Source: Alphaproteobacteria bacterium
Lineage (GTDB): Bacteria > Pseudomonadota > Alphaproteobacteria > ATCC43930 > CGMCC-115725
Direction of reading: 5' to 3'
Assembly: GCA_030042035.1 (NCBI GenBank)
Contig: JASIAN010000167.1
Coordinates: 1 to 40,835, forward strand
DNA: 40,835 nt
This document shows, piece after piece, positions 13,153-21,394 of this stretch. How positions within the stretch are numbered: position 1 is the stretch's first letter; each line of letters begins with the position of its first letter. The notes beneath the pieces are model-generated. The model was not told the DNA's origin. It made no database searches and worked only from the letters and a program-made list of their open reading frames with translations. The translations under genes and the position numbers were made by a program.

Positions 13153-14907
13153 ATGAGTTACGACCTGTTGATCAAGAACGGCCGCGTCATCGACGGTTCG
13201 GGCGAGCCGGCGTTTCAGGCCGATGTCGCGGTGCACCAGGGGCGCATCGTCGGGGTCGGCAAGGCGCTCGGCGCCGCGACGCGTACGATCGACGCCGCCG
13301 GCCGCGTCGTCGCGCCGGGCTTTATCGACCATCACACGCATTTCGACCCGCAAGCCGTCTGGGACCCCTATTGCGGCTCGTGGGTGCATAACGGCCACAC
13401 GACGGTCATCGTCGGCCAATGCGGCCAGGTCATCGCGCCGGTGCGGCCGGGCGACGCCCAGTGGTATCTCGAATTCTTCTCCGATGCCGAGCAGATCCCG
13501 TTGCCCGTCCTCCAGGCGGGCGTCGATGTCAGCTGGGAGACGATCGGGCAATATCTCGCCGCGCTGGGCAAGCGGCGCGGCATCAACGTCGGCACGCTGA
13601 TCGGCCATTCCGGCGTCCGCCGCTATGTAATGGGCGAGGCGGCCTCCGAGCGGCAGGCGACGCCGGAAGAAATGGCGGCGATGCAGCGCCTCATCCGCGA
13701 GGCGATGCAGGACGGCGCGCTCGGCTTCTCGACCGCGCCGAAAGACCGCGGCGACCCGGCCGGCGTCGCCGACGACGCCGAGCGCTGGGCGCTCGCCAGC
13801 GTGCTCGGCGAACTCGGCACCGGCGTCATGCAGGTGGCGGGCGGCGCGCCCGGCGGCACCAAGGAAACCCGCCGCGTCGCCCGCGAACTGGCGGCCCGCA
13901 CCGGGCGGCCGTCGATCTACAACCTCGTCTCAGATCCGGTCGTCAACCCCGACGAATGGGTCGAGCACCTGAAGTGGCTGGAAGACGGGTTCAAGAGCGG
14001 TGCGCGCTGCTATGGCTCGTGCCTGGCGACCGTCGCTGGCGCAATCTTCAACCTCGAGCGCGGCCTCAATGTGCCACAGGACGAGGACATAACGAACCCC
14101 GAGGGCTTCTTCCGCGGCATGCCGACCTGGGACGACGTCATGGCGCGGCCCTACCGGGAGCGCATGCAGGCGTTCCGCGATCCCGAAATCCGCAAGAGGA
14201 TGTCGGCCGAGGCGGTCGAGGGCACGGTGACGCAGCAGGGCGGCATGACCGACCGGCGCGGCCGCGCCCGCGGCCTCTTCAACCGGCGCTGGGACCTCGT
14301 CGAAGTCTTCATGACCGAGAAGGGGCAGAACCGCCACCTCGAGGGCAAGAGCATCGAGCAGATCGCCCAGGAGCAGGGGAAGGGCATCATGGACGCCTTC
14401 CTCGACCTGTCGCTCGATGAGGATTTGAAGACCTGCTTTATCGCGATCGACCGCAACAACGATCCGGCGACGCAGAAGCACATCCTCGGCTCGCAATACA
14501 CGGTCATCGGTACCAGCGACGGCGGCGGCCGGCCGCATACCGCCGACCGGCACGAGACGAGCACGCATCTCCTCGGGTATTGGGTGCGCGAGCAGCAGGC
14601 GATGCCGCTGGAAGAGGCGGTCTATCGCCTCACCGGCAAAACCGCGCTGATGCACGATCTTAGCGATCGCGGCTTCATTGCGCCCGGCAAGGCCGCCGAC
14701 ATCACGATCTTCGACCCCGATCGGATCGGCGAAAGGCCGCGCGAGCCGGTCGCGACATTGCCGGCCGGCGGCGTCGAGGTGAAGCGCGAGGCCGAGGGCA
14801 TCGACTACGTCATCGTCAATGGCCAGGTGCTGCTCGAAGGCGGCGAACTGACCGGCGCGTTGCCCGGCCAGATCATCCGCGGCCCGCTCTACCAGCCGCG
14901 CGCGTAG
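13153..14907 (+). CDS. Amidohydrolase, N-acyl-D-amino-acid deacylase family
   Basis: A 584-residue metal-dependent hydrolase of the D-aminoacylase branch, which deacylates N-acyl-D-amino acids or related amides. The metal site HTHFD is at residues 61-65 (PGFIDHHTHFDPQ), followed by LIGHSGVRRYVMG, the catalytic-aspartate region GTSDGGGRPHTADRHE and the C-terminal beta-sandwich return GKAADITIFDPDRI. The N-terminal DLLIKNGRVIDGSG is typical of the composite domain. ATG 13153 has a strong GGAGGAG 8 bp upstream; a longer frame starting at 13060 encodes unrelated residues. The length is somewhat above classic D-aminoacylase (about 480-500), as in many uncharacterised homologues. The neighbours do not define the substrate. 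Confidence 0.92.
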   Translation: MSYDLLIKNGRVIDGSGEPAFQADVAVHQGRIVGVGKALGAATRTIDAAGRVVAPGFIDHHTHFDPQAVWDPYCGSWVHNGHTTVIVGQCGQVIAPVRPGDAQWYLEFFSDAEQIPLPVLQAGVDVSWETIGQYLAALGKRRGINVGTLIGHSGVRRYVMGEAASERQATPEEMAAMQRLIREAMQDGALGFSTAPKDRGDPAGVADDAERWALASVLGELGTGVMQVAGGAPGGTKETRRVARELAARTGRPSIYNLVSDPVVNPDEWVEHLKWLEDGFKSGARCYGSCLATVAGAIFNLERGLNVPQDEDITNPEGFFRGMPTWDDVMARPYRERMQAFRDPEIRKRMSAEAVEGTVTQQGGMTDRRGRARGLFNRRWDLVEVFMTEKGQNRHLEGKSIEQIAQEQGKGIMDAFLDLSLDEDLKTCFIAIDRNNDPATQKHILGSQYTVIGTSDGGGRPHTADRHETSTHLLGYWVREQQAMPLEEAVYRLTGKTALMHDLSDRGFIAPGKAADITIFDPDRIGERPREPVATLPAGGVEVKREAEGIDYVIVNGQVLLEGGELTGALPGQIIRGPLYQPRA

Positions 14908-14943
14908 CCCAGGCGGTCCCCGCCGCCGATCGCATCTGCCGGA

Positions 14944-15960
14944 TTATTGCCCGGCGGCGAGGCGGCGCGCGGCTTCCTTGACGAGGCTCAGATCGGCGTA
15001 TTGCTTTACGTCGATCGAGCGGCGGACGAAGCCGAACTTATACTGCAGATCGACATTCATCTGCAGCGCGGCGAGGTCGGGCAACCCATTCGGCTCGCGG
15101 TAATAATCCTTCTTTGTGAAGGCCCAGCTGTGGAATTGTGCTGCCGGCCGCTTGGTGACCTTAGCTAAGAGTGCGACAGCCGCGTCGTGGTTCGCCGGGT
15201 CCTGCAGCCAGCGCAGCGCGTGCAGGTAATCCTCGAGGAAGTCCAGCATCACCTCGCGATGCGCCTTAAGGAAGCCCGCGCGTGCGACGCGGATGATCAT
15301 CTGGCTGGGGCCGATCGCATCGGCCTGGGTGAACAGCGGCCTCGCGAACGTCTGCAGCTGCGGATCCATGCCGAACGGCAGCGGCGCCGCGACCAGCGCA
15401 ACCTTGCCTTCCTTCAGCATCGCCCGCATGTCTGGGAAACGCACCTCGACGGTACTGAAATCGCGGCCGTCTTGCAGGTGATGGCGCGCCAACAGCGCCA
15501 GCATCGCCATGTCGACGGCGCTGCCGCGCTCGTTGGTCGCGAGCGCCCTGCCTTTGAGGTCGGCGATCGAATGGATCGGGCTATCCTTGCGCACGAAGAA
15601 CGCATTCGTGTGATAGCCGGGAACGCCGTCCTGGAACTCGTCTGAAATGACCCGCAGATCGGCCATGCCGGCATTGACGATGCCGAGCGCGAAGGTCGAA
15701 TAGGCAAGCGGCGAAACGTCGAGCGCGCCGGTCGCCAGCGCCGTCATCTCGGTCGAGGTGCCCTGGAAATGAATGAGTTCGGGCACATACGTCTTGCCGG
15801 CATGCGGCGCGAGGCCGGGCTGCGCGAACATCAGCGTCGCGATGTCGCTGCCGGCAACGACCCAGCCGATGCGCAGGTGATAGGGCTCGGCCGCCCGTAC
15901 CGGCGCGGCCAGCGCCAAGGCCAGGGAGAAGGCGAGAGCGGCCCGCCGCAATTTCGACAT
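14944..15960 (-). CDS. NMT1/SsuA-like ABC substrate-binding protein
   Basis: A 338-residue periplasmic binding protein for an ABC importer of the nitrate/sulfonate/taurine/thiamine-precursor type. ATG 15960 starts a good signal peptide (SKLRRAALAFSLALALAAPVRA, cleaved before AEPYHLRIGW). Lobe features include the FQGTSTEMTALATGALDVSPL stretch, in which the small-residue pattern of SsuA/TauA-type ligand loops is seen, and IADLKGRALATNERGSAVD. No permease or ATPase gene of this transporter is nearby, so it is an orphan in this window. It is divergent from the flavin monooxygenase gene at 16088; FMNH2-type monooxygenases and SsuA-like proteins often share sulfonate or organosulfur pathways, which makes that a plausible shared theme (inference). 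Confidence 0.87.
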   Translation of the reverse strand: MSKLRRAALAFSLALALAAPVRAAEPYHLRIGWVVAGSDIATLMFAQPGLAPHAGKTYVPELIHFQGTSTEMTALATGALDVSPLAYSTFALGIVNAGMADLRVISDEFQDGVPGYHTNAFFVRKDSPIHSIADLKGRALATNERGSAVDMAMLALLARHHLQDGRDFSTVEVRFPDMRAMLKEGKVALVAAPLPFGMDPQLQTFARPLFTQADAIGPSQMIIRVARAGFLKAHREVMLDFLEDYLHALRWLQDPANHDAAVALLAKVTKRPAAQFHSWAFTKKDYYREPNGLPDLAALQMNVDLQYKFGFVRRSIDVKQYADLSLVKEAARRLAAGQ

Positions 15961-16033
15961 CACGTCCCCCGTCCTTCCGCCGGCTGCTGAGCCTTTACTG
16001 CGAAATCGCCGTCCTTGCCAGGCGCCCGATGCA

Positions 16034-16075
16034 GTCGCGATTGCGTTGGGATTGCGTCGCGCCCCTCGCAATGAC
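16034..16075. repeat. Degenerate GTCATTGCGAG-family palindrome
   Basis: CGCGATTGCG on the left and GGATTGCGTCG...CTCGCAATGAC (16049-16075) on the right resemble the arms of the elements at 9016-9104 and 20339-20408 but are shorter and more diverged. It lies in the 127-bp gap between divergent genes and ends 12 bp before the start codon at 16088. Confidence 0.65.
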
Positions 16076-16087
16076 AGCGTATCGGCG

Positions 16088-17461
16088 ATGAAGGAACTCC
16101 GCCTCAACGCCTTTGCGATGAACTGCGTCGGGCATCAGTCGCCCGGGCTGTGGGCGCATCCGCGCGACCGCTCGGCGGATTACACCAATCTCGCCTACTG
16201 GATCGATCTCGCGAAAACCCTGGAACGCGGCTGCTTCGACGGCCTCTTTCTCGCCGACGTGCTCGGAATTTACGATGTCTACGGCGGGTCACCGGCGGCA
16301 GCGTTGCGTCACGCGGTGCAGATACCGGTCAACGACCCGCTTCTCCTGGTGCCGGCGATGGCGGCGGCGACCGAGCATTTGGGGTTCGGCGTCACCTGCA
16401 CGTTGTCCTACGAGCCGCCCTATACGCTGGCCCGCCGGCTCTCGACGCTCGATCATCTAACGGACGGCCGGGCGGGTTGGAACATCGTCACCGGCTATCT
16501 CGACAGCGCCGCCGCGGGCATGGGTCTCGGCACGCAGGCGGGACACGACCGGCGTTATGAGATCGCCGATGAATACATGCAAGTGATGTACAAACTGTGG
16601 GAGGGCAGCTGGGCCGATGATGCCGTCCGGCGCGACCGCGCAGCCGGCATTTATGCCGATCCGGCGAAGGTGCAACGGGTGCGCCACGACGGCCAATTCT
16701 ACCAGCTCGATGCGATCCACCTCTCGGAGCCGTCGCCACAGCGCACGCCGGTGCTTTATCAGGCCGGGGCGTCGAGCCGCGGCCGTGCCTTTGCCGCAGC
16801 GCACGCCGAATGCGTGTTCATCAACGGCCCCTCACCCCAGGTCGTCGCACCGCAGGTCGCCGACCTGCGCCGCCGCGCCGCGGCAAACGGCCGCCGACCG
16901 GACGATCTTCTCATCTTCACGCTCGCGACCGTCATCACCGGCCGCAGCGCGGCAGAAGCGCAAGCCAAGCAAGAAGAATACCGCCGCTATGCCGACCCCG
17001 AAGCGGCACTGGCGCTGTTTTCCGGCTGGACCGGCGTCGATTTCTCGAAATATCGGCCGGACGATGAATTGCGCTATATCGAAACGGAGGCGATGCGTTC
17101 CTCGCTCGCCTCGTTCACGTCGGACGACCCCGACCGCGTGTGGACCGTGCGCGAATTGGCCGAGCATGTCGCGATCGGCGGGCGCGGCCCGCTGTTTGTC
17201 GGCGCGCCCGACGCGATCGCCGACACGCTGATTGATTGGGTCGAGAAGACCGGCATCGACGGCTTCAACCTCGCCTATGCCGTGACGCCCGAAAGCTTCG
17301 ATGATTTTGTCGCTCTCGTCGTGCCGGAACTGCAGCGCCGCGGCGCCTATAAGCGCCAGTACGCGGCGGGCACGCTGCGCGAAAAGCTGTTCGGCGCCGG
17401 CCGTGCCCGCCTCGCGCCGCCGCATCCGGCCGCGCAATACCGCCATCCGGCCGACGGTTGA
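16088..17461 (+). CDS. FMNH2-dependent monooxygenase, NtaA/SnaA/DszA type
   Basis: A 457-residue flavin-dependent monooxygenase of the bacterial-luciferase superfamily, in the group containing nitrilotriacetate monooxygenase component A and DszA. It uses reduced flavin from a separate reductase and oxygen to oxidise a small substrate. Group-specific landmarks are LNAFAMNCVGHQSPGLWAHP at the N terminus, WIDLAKTLERGCFDGLFLAD, LSTLDHLTDGRAGWNIVTGY and YQAGASSRGRAFAAAHAE. The start ATG 16088 gives the normal N terminus; no clear ribosome binding site is present because a degenerate repeat occupies the upstream region. The Rieske oxygenase genes follow after 66 bp. No reductase is adjacent. Confidence 0.9.
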   Translation: MKELRLNAFAMNCVGHQSPGLWAHPRDRSADYTNLAYWIDLAKTLERGCFDGLFLADVLGIYDVYGGSPAAALRHAVQIPVNDPLLLVPAMAAATEHLGFGVTCTLSYEPPYTLARRLSTLDHLTDGRAGWNIVTGYLDSAAAGMGLGTQAGHDRRYEIADEYMQVMYKLWEGSWADDAVRRDRAAGIYADPAKVQRVRHDGQFYQLDAIHLSEPSPQRTPVLYQAGASSRGRAFAAAHAECVFINGPSPQVVAPQVADLRRRAAANGRRPDDLLIFTLATVITGRSAAEAQAKQEEYRRYADPEAALALFSGWTGVDFSKYRPDDELRYIETEAMRSSLASFTSDDPDRVWTVRELAEHVAIGGRGPLFVGAPDAIADTLIDWVEKTGIDGFNLAYAVTPESFDDFVALVVPELQRRGAYKRQYAAGTLREKLFGAGRARLAPPHPAAQYRHPADG

Positions 17462-17527
17462 ACGTGGACGCGCCGCCACCGCCGGCGCATAGTCGCAGCA
17501 TCCCGTTTCCCTTGGAGGCACCGCGCC

Positions 17528-18772
17528 ATGTCTGTGCAGGACGTCGATTTCCGCGGCGGCATCGCGTGGCCGTCGAACGGCATCAGCGAGGTGCCGTTCC
17601 GTCTTTACACGGACCCGGAGCAATACCGGCTCGAACAGGAGCGCATCTTCAAGGGACCGACGTGGAGCTATTTGTGTCTCGCAACGGAGATCGCCGAGCC
17701 GGGCGACTGGGTCGCAACGACGGTCGGCGAGGTCGCCGTCATCGTTGCGCGCGGACCCGACGGCAGGATCAATGCCTTTGTCAACCGCTGCGCCCATCGC
17801 GGCAACCTCCTGTGCCTGACCAACAAGGGCCGGGGCCGCGAGATTACCTGCATCTATCACGGCTGGAGCTACGACCTCGAGGGCCGACTGACCGCGGTTG
17901 CGTTTGAAAAGGGCGTCCGGCGCCAGGGCGGCATGCCGCCGGAATTCCGCAAAGAGGAGCACCATTTACAGCGGCTGCGCGTCGCCGAACTGGCGGGCCT
18001 CGTGTTCGGTACCTTCAGTGATGAGACGCCCGACCTCGAAACCTATCTCGGGCCGCTCGTCACGGGCGGCATGCGGCGCGTCCTCAATCGGCCGGCGACG
18101 ATCATTGGCCGCTCGACGCAAATCCTGCCCAACAATTGGAAGCTCTACGCCGAGAACGTCAAGGACACCTACCACGCCTCGATCCTGCACGCGTTCCTGA
18201 CGACGTTCCGCATCAATCGCCTGTCGCAACCCGGCAGCATCAACATCGATGACAGCGGCGGCAATCATTTCAGCCAAGCGAAGCTCGACTACGCCGCTGA
18301 GGACGCCGAATACAAGGCGGCCGCGCTGCGCTCTGACACCGACCTCAAACTGCAGGACAATTCGGTGGTCGAGTCAGTGGACGAATACGGCGATCAAGTC
18401 TCGGTGCAGATCCTGACCGTGTTCCCGAACATGGTGTTGCAGCAGATTCGCAACACGATCGCGGTGCGCGTGTTGAAGCCGCGCGGCGTCGATCGCGCCG
18501 AACTCGAATGGATTCATCTCGGCTTTGCCGACGACGATGCGGCGATGACCGAGCGTCGCCTGCGCCAGGGCAACCTCGTCGGCCCGGCCGGCTATATCGC
18601 GCTGGAAGATGGCTGCGTCGGCGGCTTTGTACAGCGGGCCTTGCAATACAACGACGACGGCGAGGGCGTCGTCATGATGGGCGGGCACGACGCGCAGTCG
18701 CAGAATTTCCGCGCCAGCGAGGCCGCGATCCGCGGCTTCTGGAAGAAATACCGCACGCTGATGGGCGCCTGA
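17528..18772 (+). CDS. Aromatic ring-hydroxylating (Rieske) oxygenase, alpha subunit
   Basis: A 414-residue catalytic subunit of a Rieske non-haem iron oxygenase, which inserts oxygen into an aromatic ring or a related substrate. The Rieske [2Fe-2S] ligands are Cys88, His90, Cys108 and His111 (NRCAHRG then TCIYHGW). The mononuclear iron site is Asp213, His216 and His221 within ENVKDTYHASILHAF, preceded by LPNNWKLYAENVKD. GGAGG about 9 bp before ATG 17528 supports the start. A beta subunit gene follows after 13 bp, so an alpha3beta3 enzyme is expected. Ferredoxin and reductase components are not in the window and must come from elsewhere. Substrate unknown; the alpha subunit resembles salicylate/anthranilate-type enzymes in general layout. 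Confidence 0.94.
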   Translation: MSVQDVDFRGGIAWPSNGISEVPFRLYTDPEQYRLEQERIFKGPTWSYLCLATEIAEPGDWVATTVGEVAVIVARGPDGRINAFVNRCAHRGNLLCLTNKGRGREITCIYHGWSYDLEGRLTAVAFEKGVRRQGGMPPEFRKEEHHLQRLRVAELAGLVFGTFSDETPDLETYLGPLVTGGMRRVLNRPATIIGRSTQILPNNWKLYAENVKDTYHASILHAFLTTFRINRLSQPGSINIDDSGGNHFSQAKLDYAAEDAEYKAAALRSDTDLKLQDNSVVESVDEYGDQVSVQILTVFPNMVLQQIRNTIAVRVLKPRGVDRAELEWIHLGFADDDAAMTERRLRQGNLVGPAGYIALEDGCVGGFVQRALQYNDDGEGVVMMGGHDAQSQNFRASEAAIRGFWKKYRTLMGA

Positions 18773-18785
18773 GGCGGCGCGCCCC

Positions 18786-19259
18786 ATGGACAGGACCGCG
18801 CTGCGGCTCGGCATTGACGAACTGAACGCCGCCTATGCCGACTGCATCGACGACGACCGGCTCGAAGAATGGCCGGATTTCTTCGCCGAGGACTGCCGCT
18901 ATCTGATCACCAGCCGCGACAGCTATGAGGCGGGCTTGCGCCACGGCATCATCTATTGCGCCTCGCACGGCATGCTGACGGACCGGGTTATGGCGCTCCG
19001 GCGCGCCAGCATGTTCGAGCCGCATCGCTACCGCCATCTGATCGGGCCGGCGCGGGTCGGCACCGTCGCAGACGCCATCGCCGAGGCGCGCGCCAATTTT
19101 TTCGCCGCCCGCATCATGCATGACGGCACGACGACTTTGTTTGCGACCGGCCGCTATCTCGACCGGATCGATGTGAGCCGCGAGCCCTTCCGCTTCATCG
19201 AGCGCACCGTCGTGCTCGACAGCCAGAAGATCGACACGCTCTTGGTGATCCCGCTGTAA
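18786..19259 (+). CDS. Aromatic ring-hydroxylating oxygenase, beta subunit
   Basis: A 157-residue small subunit with the SnoaL/NTF2-like fold that supports assembly of the Rieske oxygenase hexamer. Family features are LNAAYADCIDDDRLEEWPDFFAEDCRYLI (read across two helices) near the N terminus, the central RHGIIYCASHGMLTDRVMAL and the C-terminal strand region FRFIERTVVLDSQKIDTLLV. It lies 13 bp after the alpha-subunit gene and 5 bp before the acyl-CoA hydrolase gene, indicating one operon. The length is normal for the family. Confidence 0.92.
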   Translation: MDRTALRLGIDELNAAYADCIDDDRLEEWPDFFAEDCRYLITSRDSYEAGLRHGIIYCASHGMLTDRVMALRRASMFEPHRYRHLIGPARVGTVADAIAEARANFFAARIMHDGTTTLFATGRYLDRIDVSREPFRFIERTVVLDSQKIDTLLVIPL

Positions 19260-19264
19260 GCCCG

Positions 19265-20329
19265 ATGGCTGATGGCGACATCCTGTTCGGGCGCGAGGGC
19301 GGGCTGGCGACGGTCACATTGAACCGCCCGGCGGCGCTCAACGCCTTCACGCTCGCGATGTACCGCGCGTTCGATCCGATGCTGCGAGAGTGGGCCGCCG
19401 ACCCCACGATCCATGCCGTGCTGATCCTGGGTGCCGCGGGGCGTGCGTTCTGCGCCGGCGGCGACATCCGTGCAATTTACGAGGCCGGGCGCGGCATTTC
19501 CGGCGAGCGCGCGCTGACCGCCGCATTCTTTCGCGAGGAATACGAGCTGATCCGCCGCGTTCACCGCTATCCGAAGCCCTATATCGCGATCATTGATGGC
19601 ATCGCGATGGGTGGCGGCGTCGGCGTGTCGGTCAACGGGCGCTGGCGCATCGCCACCGAGAACATGCTGCTCGCGATGCCGGAGACCGGCATCGGCCTCT
19701 TTCCCGATGTCGGCGCCAGCCGCTTTCTCAACTTATGCCCCGGGCAGATCGGCCGCTGGCTCGGGCTGACCGGCGCGCGGATCGGTCCCGCCGACGCGCT
19801 CTATTGCGGCTTTGCGACGCATTTTGTACCGCGCGAGAGGGTGCCGGCGCTGGTAGCGGCGCTCGCCGCCTCCGCGCGCGTCGAGGAGACGCTCGCCGCG
19901 TTCCACGCCGATGCCGGTCGGCCGCCGCTCATCGCGCGCCGCGCCGCAATCGACCGGTGCTTTGCCGGCGCGACGGTCGAGGCGATCCTGGAGGCGCTCG
20001 CCGCCGAAGCCGCGGGAAGCGGTGCAGATGCCCAATGGGCGGCCGAGACGCGCGCCAAGTTGCTGGCAAAATCGCCGACCAGCCTGAAGATCACGTTGCG
20101 CCAGCTGACGATCGGCCGCGGTTTCGCCATCGAGGCGGCGCTGGCGCTCGAATACCGGCTGACCCAGCATGTCATGCAAAAACACGATTTCTACGAAGGC
20201 GTACGCGCCGCTCTCATCGACCGCGACCAGCGGCCGCGCTGGGAGCCGGCGACCCTCTCCGAGGTCACGGAAGCGATGGTCGATCGCTACTTCACCTCGC
20301 TCGGCGACGGCGAATTGCGGTTTGATTAG
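19265..20329 (+). CDS. 3-hydroxyisobutyryl-CoA hydrolase / enoyl-CoA hydratase family
   Basis: A 354-residue crotonase-fold enzyme of the 3-hydroxyisobutyryl-CoA hydrolase type, which releases 3-hydroxyisobutyrate in valine and isobutyrate catabolism. The oxyanion-hole motif FCAGGD is at residues 62-67, and IAMGGGVGVSVNGRWRIAT and MPETGIGLFPDVGASRFL follow; the last is the signature that separates hydrolases from ordinary enoyl-CoA hydratases. The C-terminal extension (LKITLRQLTIGRG, YRLTQHVMQKHDFYEGVRA) and the length are also typical. It starts 5 bp after the Rieske beta gene and is followed, after a palindromic repeat, by 3-hydroxyisobutyrate dehydrogenase, the next pathway enzyme. Confidence 0.9.
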   Translation: MADGDILFGREGGLATVTLNRPAALNAFTLAMYRAFDPMLREWAADPTIHAVLILGAAGRAFCAGGDIRAIYEAGRGISGERALTAAFFREEYELIRRVHRYPKPYIAIIDGIAMGGGVGVSVNGRWRIATENMLLAMPETGIGLFPDVGASRFLNLCPGQIGRWLGLTGARIGPADALYCGFATHFVPRERVPALVAALAASARVEETLAAFHADAGRPPLIARRAAIDRCFAGATVEAILEALAAEAAGSGADAQWAAETRAKLLAKSPTSLKITLRQLTIGRGFAIEAALALEYRLTQHVMQKHDFYEGVRAALIDRDQRPRWEPATLSEVTEAMVDRYFTSLGDGELRFD

Positions 20330-20338
20330 TGTGCGCTC

Positions 20339-20408
20339 GCGATTGCGAGGAGCGTAGCGACGAAGCAATCTCGACGTCGCGGGATTGCTTCGCTGCGCTC
20401 GCAATGAC
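20339..20408. repeat. GTCATTGCGAG-family palindromic repeat, intergenic copy
   Basis: The left arm GCGATTGCGAGGAGCG...GAAGCAATC (20339-20370) and right arm GGATTGCTTCG...CTCGCAATGAC (20382-20408) form a near-perfect inverted repeat around an 11-bp centre. It fills most of the 99-bp gap between the hydrolase and dehydrogenase genes and could act as an mRNA stem-loop that adjusts relative expression. It is the best-preserved family member here. Confidence 0.9.
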
Positions 20409-20428
20409 CCATCCCAGGAGACGACGAA

Positions 20429-21328
20429 ATGGCGACGATCGGCTTTATCGGGCTCGGCAATATGGGCGCGCCGATGGCGGCCAATCTGGTGAAGGCGCAG
20501 CATCACATTGCCGGCTTTGACATCGTCGCGGCGGCGCGCGACATGCTGGCCGAGAACGGCGGACACATCGCGTCGGGCGTTCCCGAAGCGGCGGCCGCCG
20601 GCGACATCGTCATCACGATGCTGCCGGCCGGGCCACAGGTGCGCGAGGTCTATCTCGGACCCGATGGAGTCCTGGCGCATGCGCGGCCCGGCGCGCTGTT
20701 GATCGACTGCTCGACGATCGATGTCGAAACCGCGCGCGCCGTCGCCGCCCAGGCTGCCGCGAAAGGGTTTGCGATGCTCGATGCGCCGGTGTCGGGTGGG
20801 ACGATCGGTGCCGCCGCAGGGACGTTGACCTTTATGGTCGGCGGCACGGTCGAGACATTCGCCCGTGCCCGCCCGGTCCTCGCAGCGATGGGCCGCACGA
20901 TCGTCCATGCCGGCCCCGCGGGCGCCGGCCAGACTGCCAAGATCTGCAACAATATGATCCTCGCCGCCTCGATGATCGCGGTGTGCGAGGGGTTCGCGCT
21001 GGCGGAAAAGCTCGGCCTGCCGGCGCAGACGCTGTTCGACATCTGTAGCACATCGACAAGCCAGTGCTGGGCAATGACCGGCTATTGCCCAGTGCCGGGG
21101 CCGGTGCCGGCGGCGCCGTCCAACCGCGGCTACGCGCCCGGCTTCACCGCCGCCAACATGCTGAAGGACCTGCGCCTGTCACAGCAGGCCGCGGGCGCGA
21201 CCGGCGCCGCGACGCCGCTCGGGGCGGCCGCCGCCAACCTCTATCAGATCTATGTCGATGCCGGCGGCGGCGCATCGGATTTTTCCGGCATCATGCAGTT
21301 CCTCAACCGCACGCAATCCGGGCAATGA
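20429..21328 (+). CDS. mmsB: 3-hydroxyisobutyrate dehydrogenase family protein
   Basis: A 299-residue NAD-dependent beta-hydroxyacid dehydrogenase, probably oxidising 3-hydroxyisobutyrate to methylmalonate semialdehyde. The dinucleotide motif is IGFIGLGNMGAPMA at the N terminus, the substrate loop is DAPVSGGTIGAAAGTLTFMV, and the catalytic lysine lies in GAGQTAKICNNM. The C terminus contains the conserved KDLRLSQQAA helix. GGAGACGACGAA precedes the ATG closely. The pairing with the acyl-CoA hydrolase immediately upstream makes 3-hydroxyisobutyrate the most likely substrate, although tartronate semialdehyde reductases look similar. Confidence 0.9.
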   Translation: MATIGFIGLGNMGAPMAANLVKAQHHIAGFDIVAAARDMLAENGGHIASGVPEAAAAGDIVITMLPAGPQVREVYLGPDGVLAHARPGALLIDCSTIDVETARAVAAQAAAKGFAMLDAPVSGGTIGAAAGTLTFMVGGTVETFARARPVLAAMGRTIVHAGPAGAGQTAKICNNMILAASMIAVCEGFALAEKLGLPAQTLFDICSTSTSQCWAMTGYCPVPGPVPAAPSNRGYAPGFTAANMLKDLRLSQQAAGATGAATPLGAAAANLYQIYVDAGGGASDFSGIMQFLNRTQSGQ

Positions 21329-21337
21329 CAACGAAAA

Positions 21338-21358
21338 TTTAACGCAATACGCGTTTAG
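21338..21358. promoter_or_regulatory. Palindromic operator candidate upstream of marR
   Basis: AACGC-AATAC-GCGTT (21341-21355) is a perfect 5-bp inverted repeat, extended imperfectly to TTTAACGC...GCGTTTAG. It sits about 40 bp before the MarR-family start codon in an AT-rich patch. MarR proteins commonly bind such palindromes in their own promoters, so autoregulation is the simplest reading. Confidence 0.45.
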
Positions 21359-21394
21359 ATCGCCGCCCCGGGGGGCATGCGAGGCTGATCTGTC

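Noticed and set aside
16088-17461. Pairing of the FMNH2 monooxygenase with the flavin reductase-like gene at 3474 as one two-component system
   Set aside because: They are 12 kb apart with unrelated operons between; partnership is possible but nothing in the sequence supports it.
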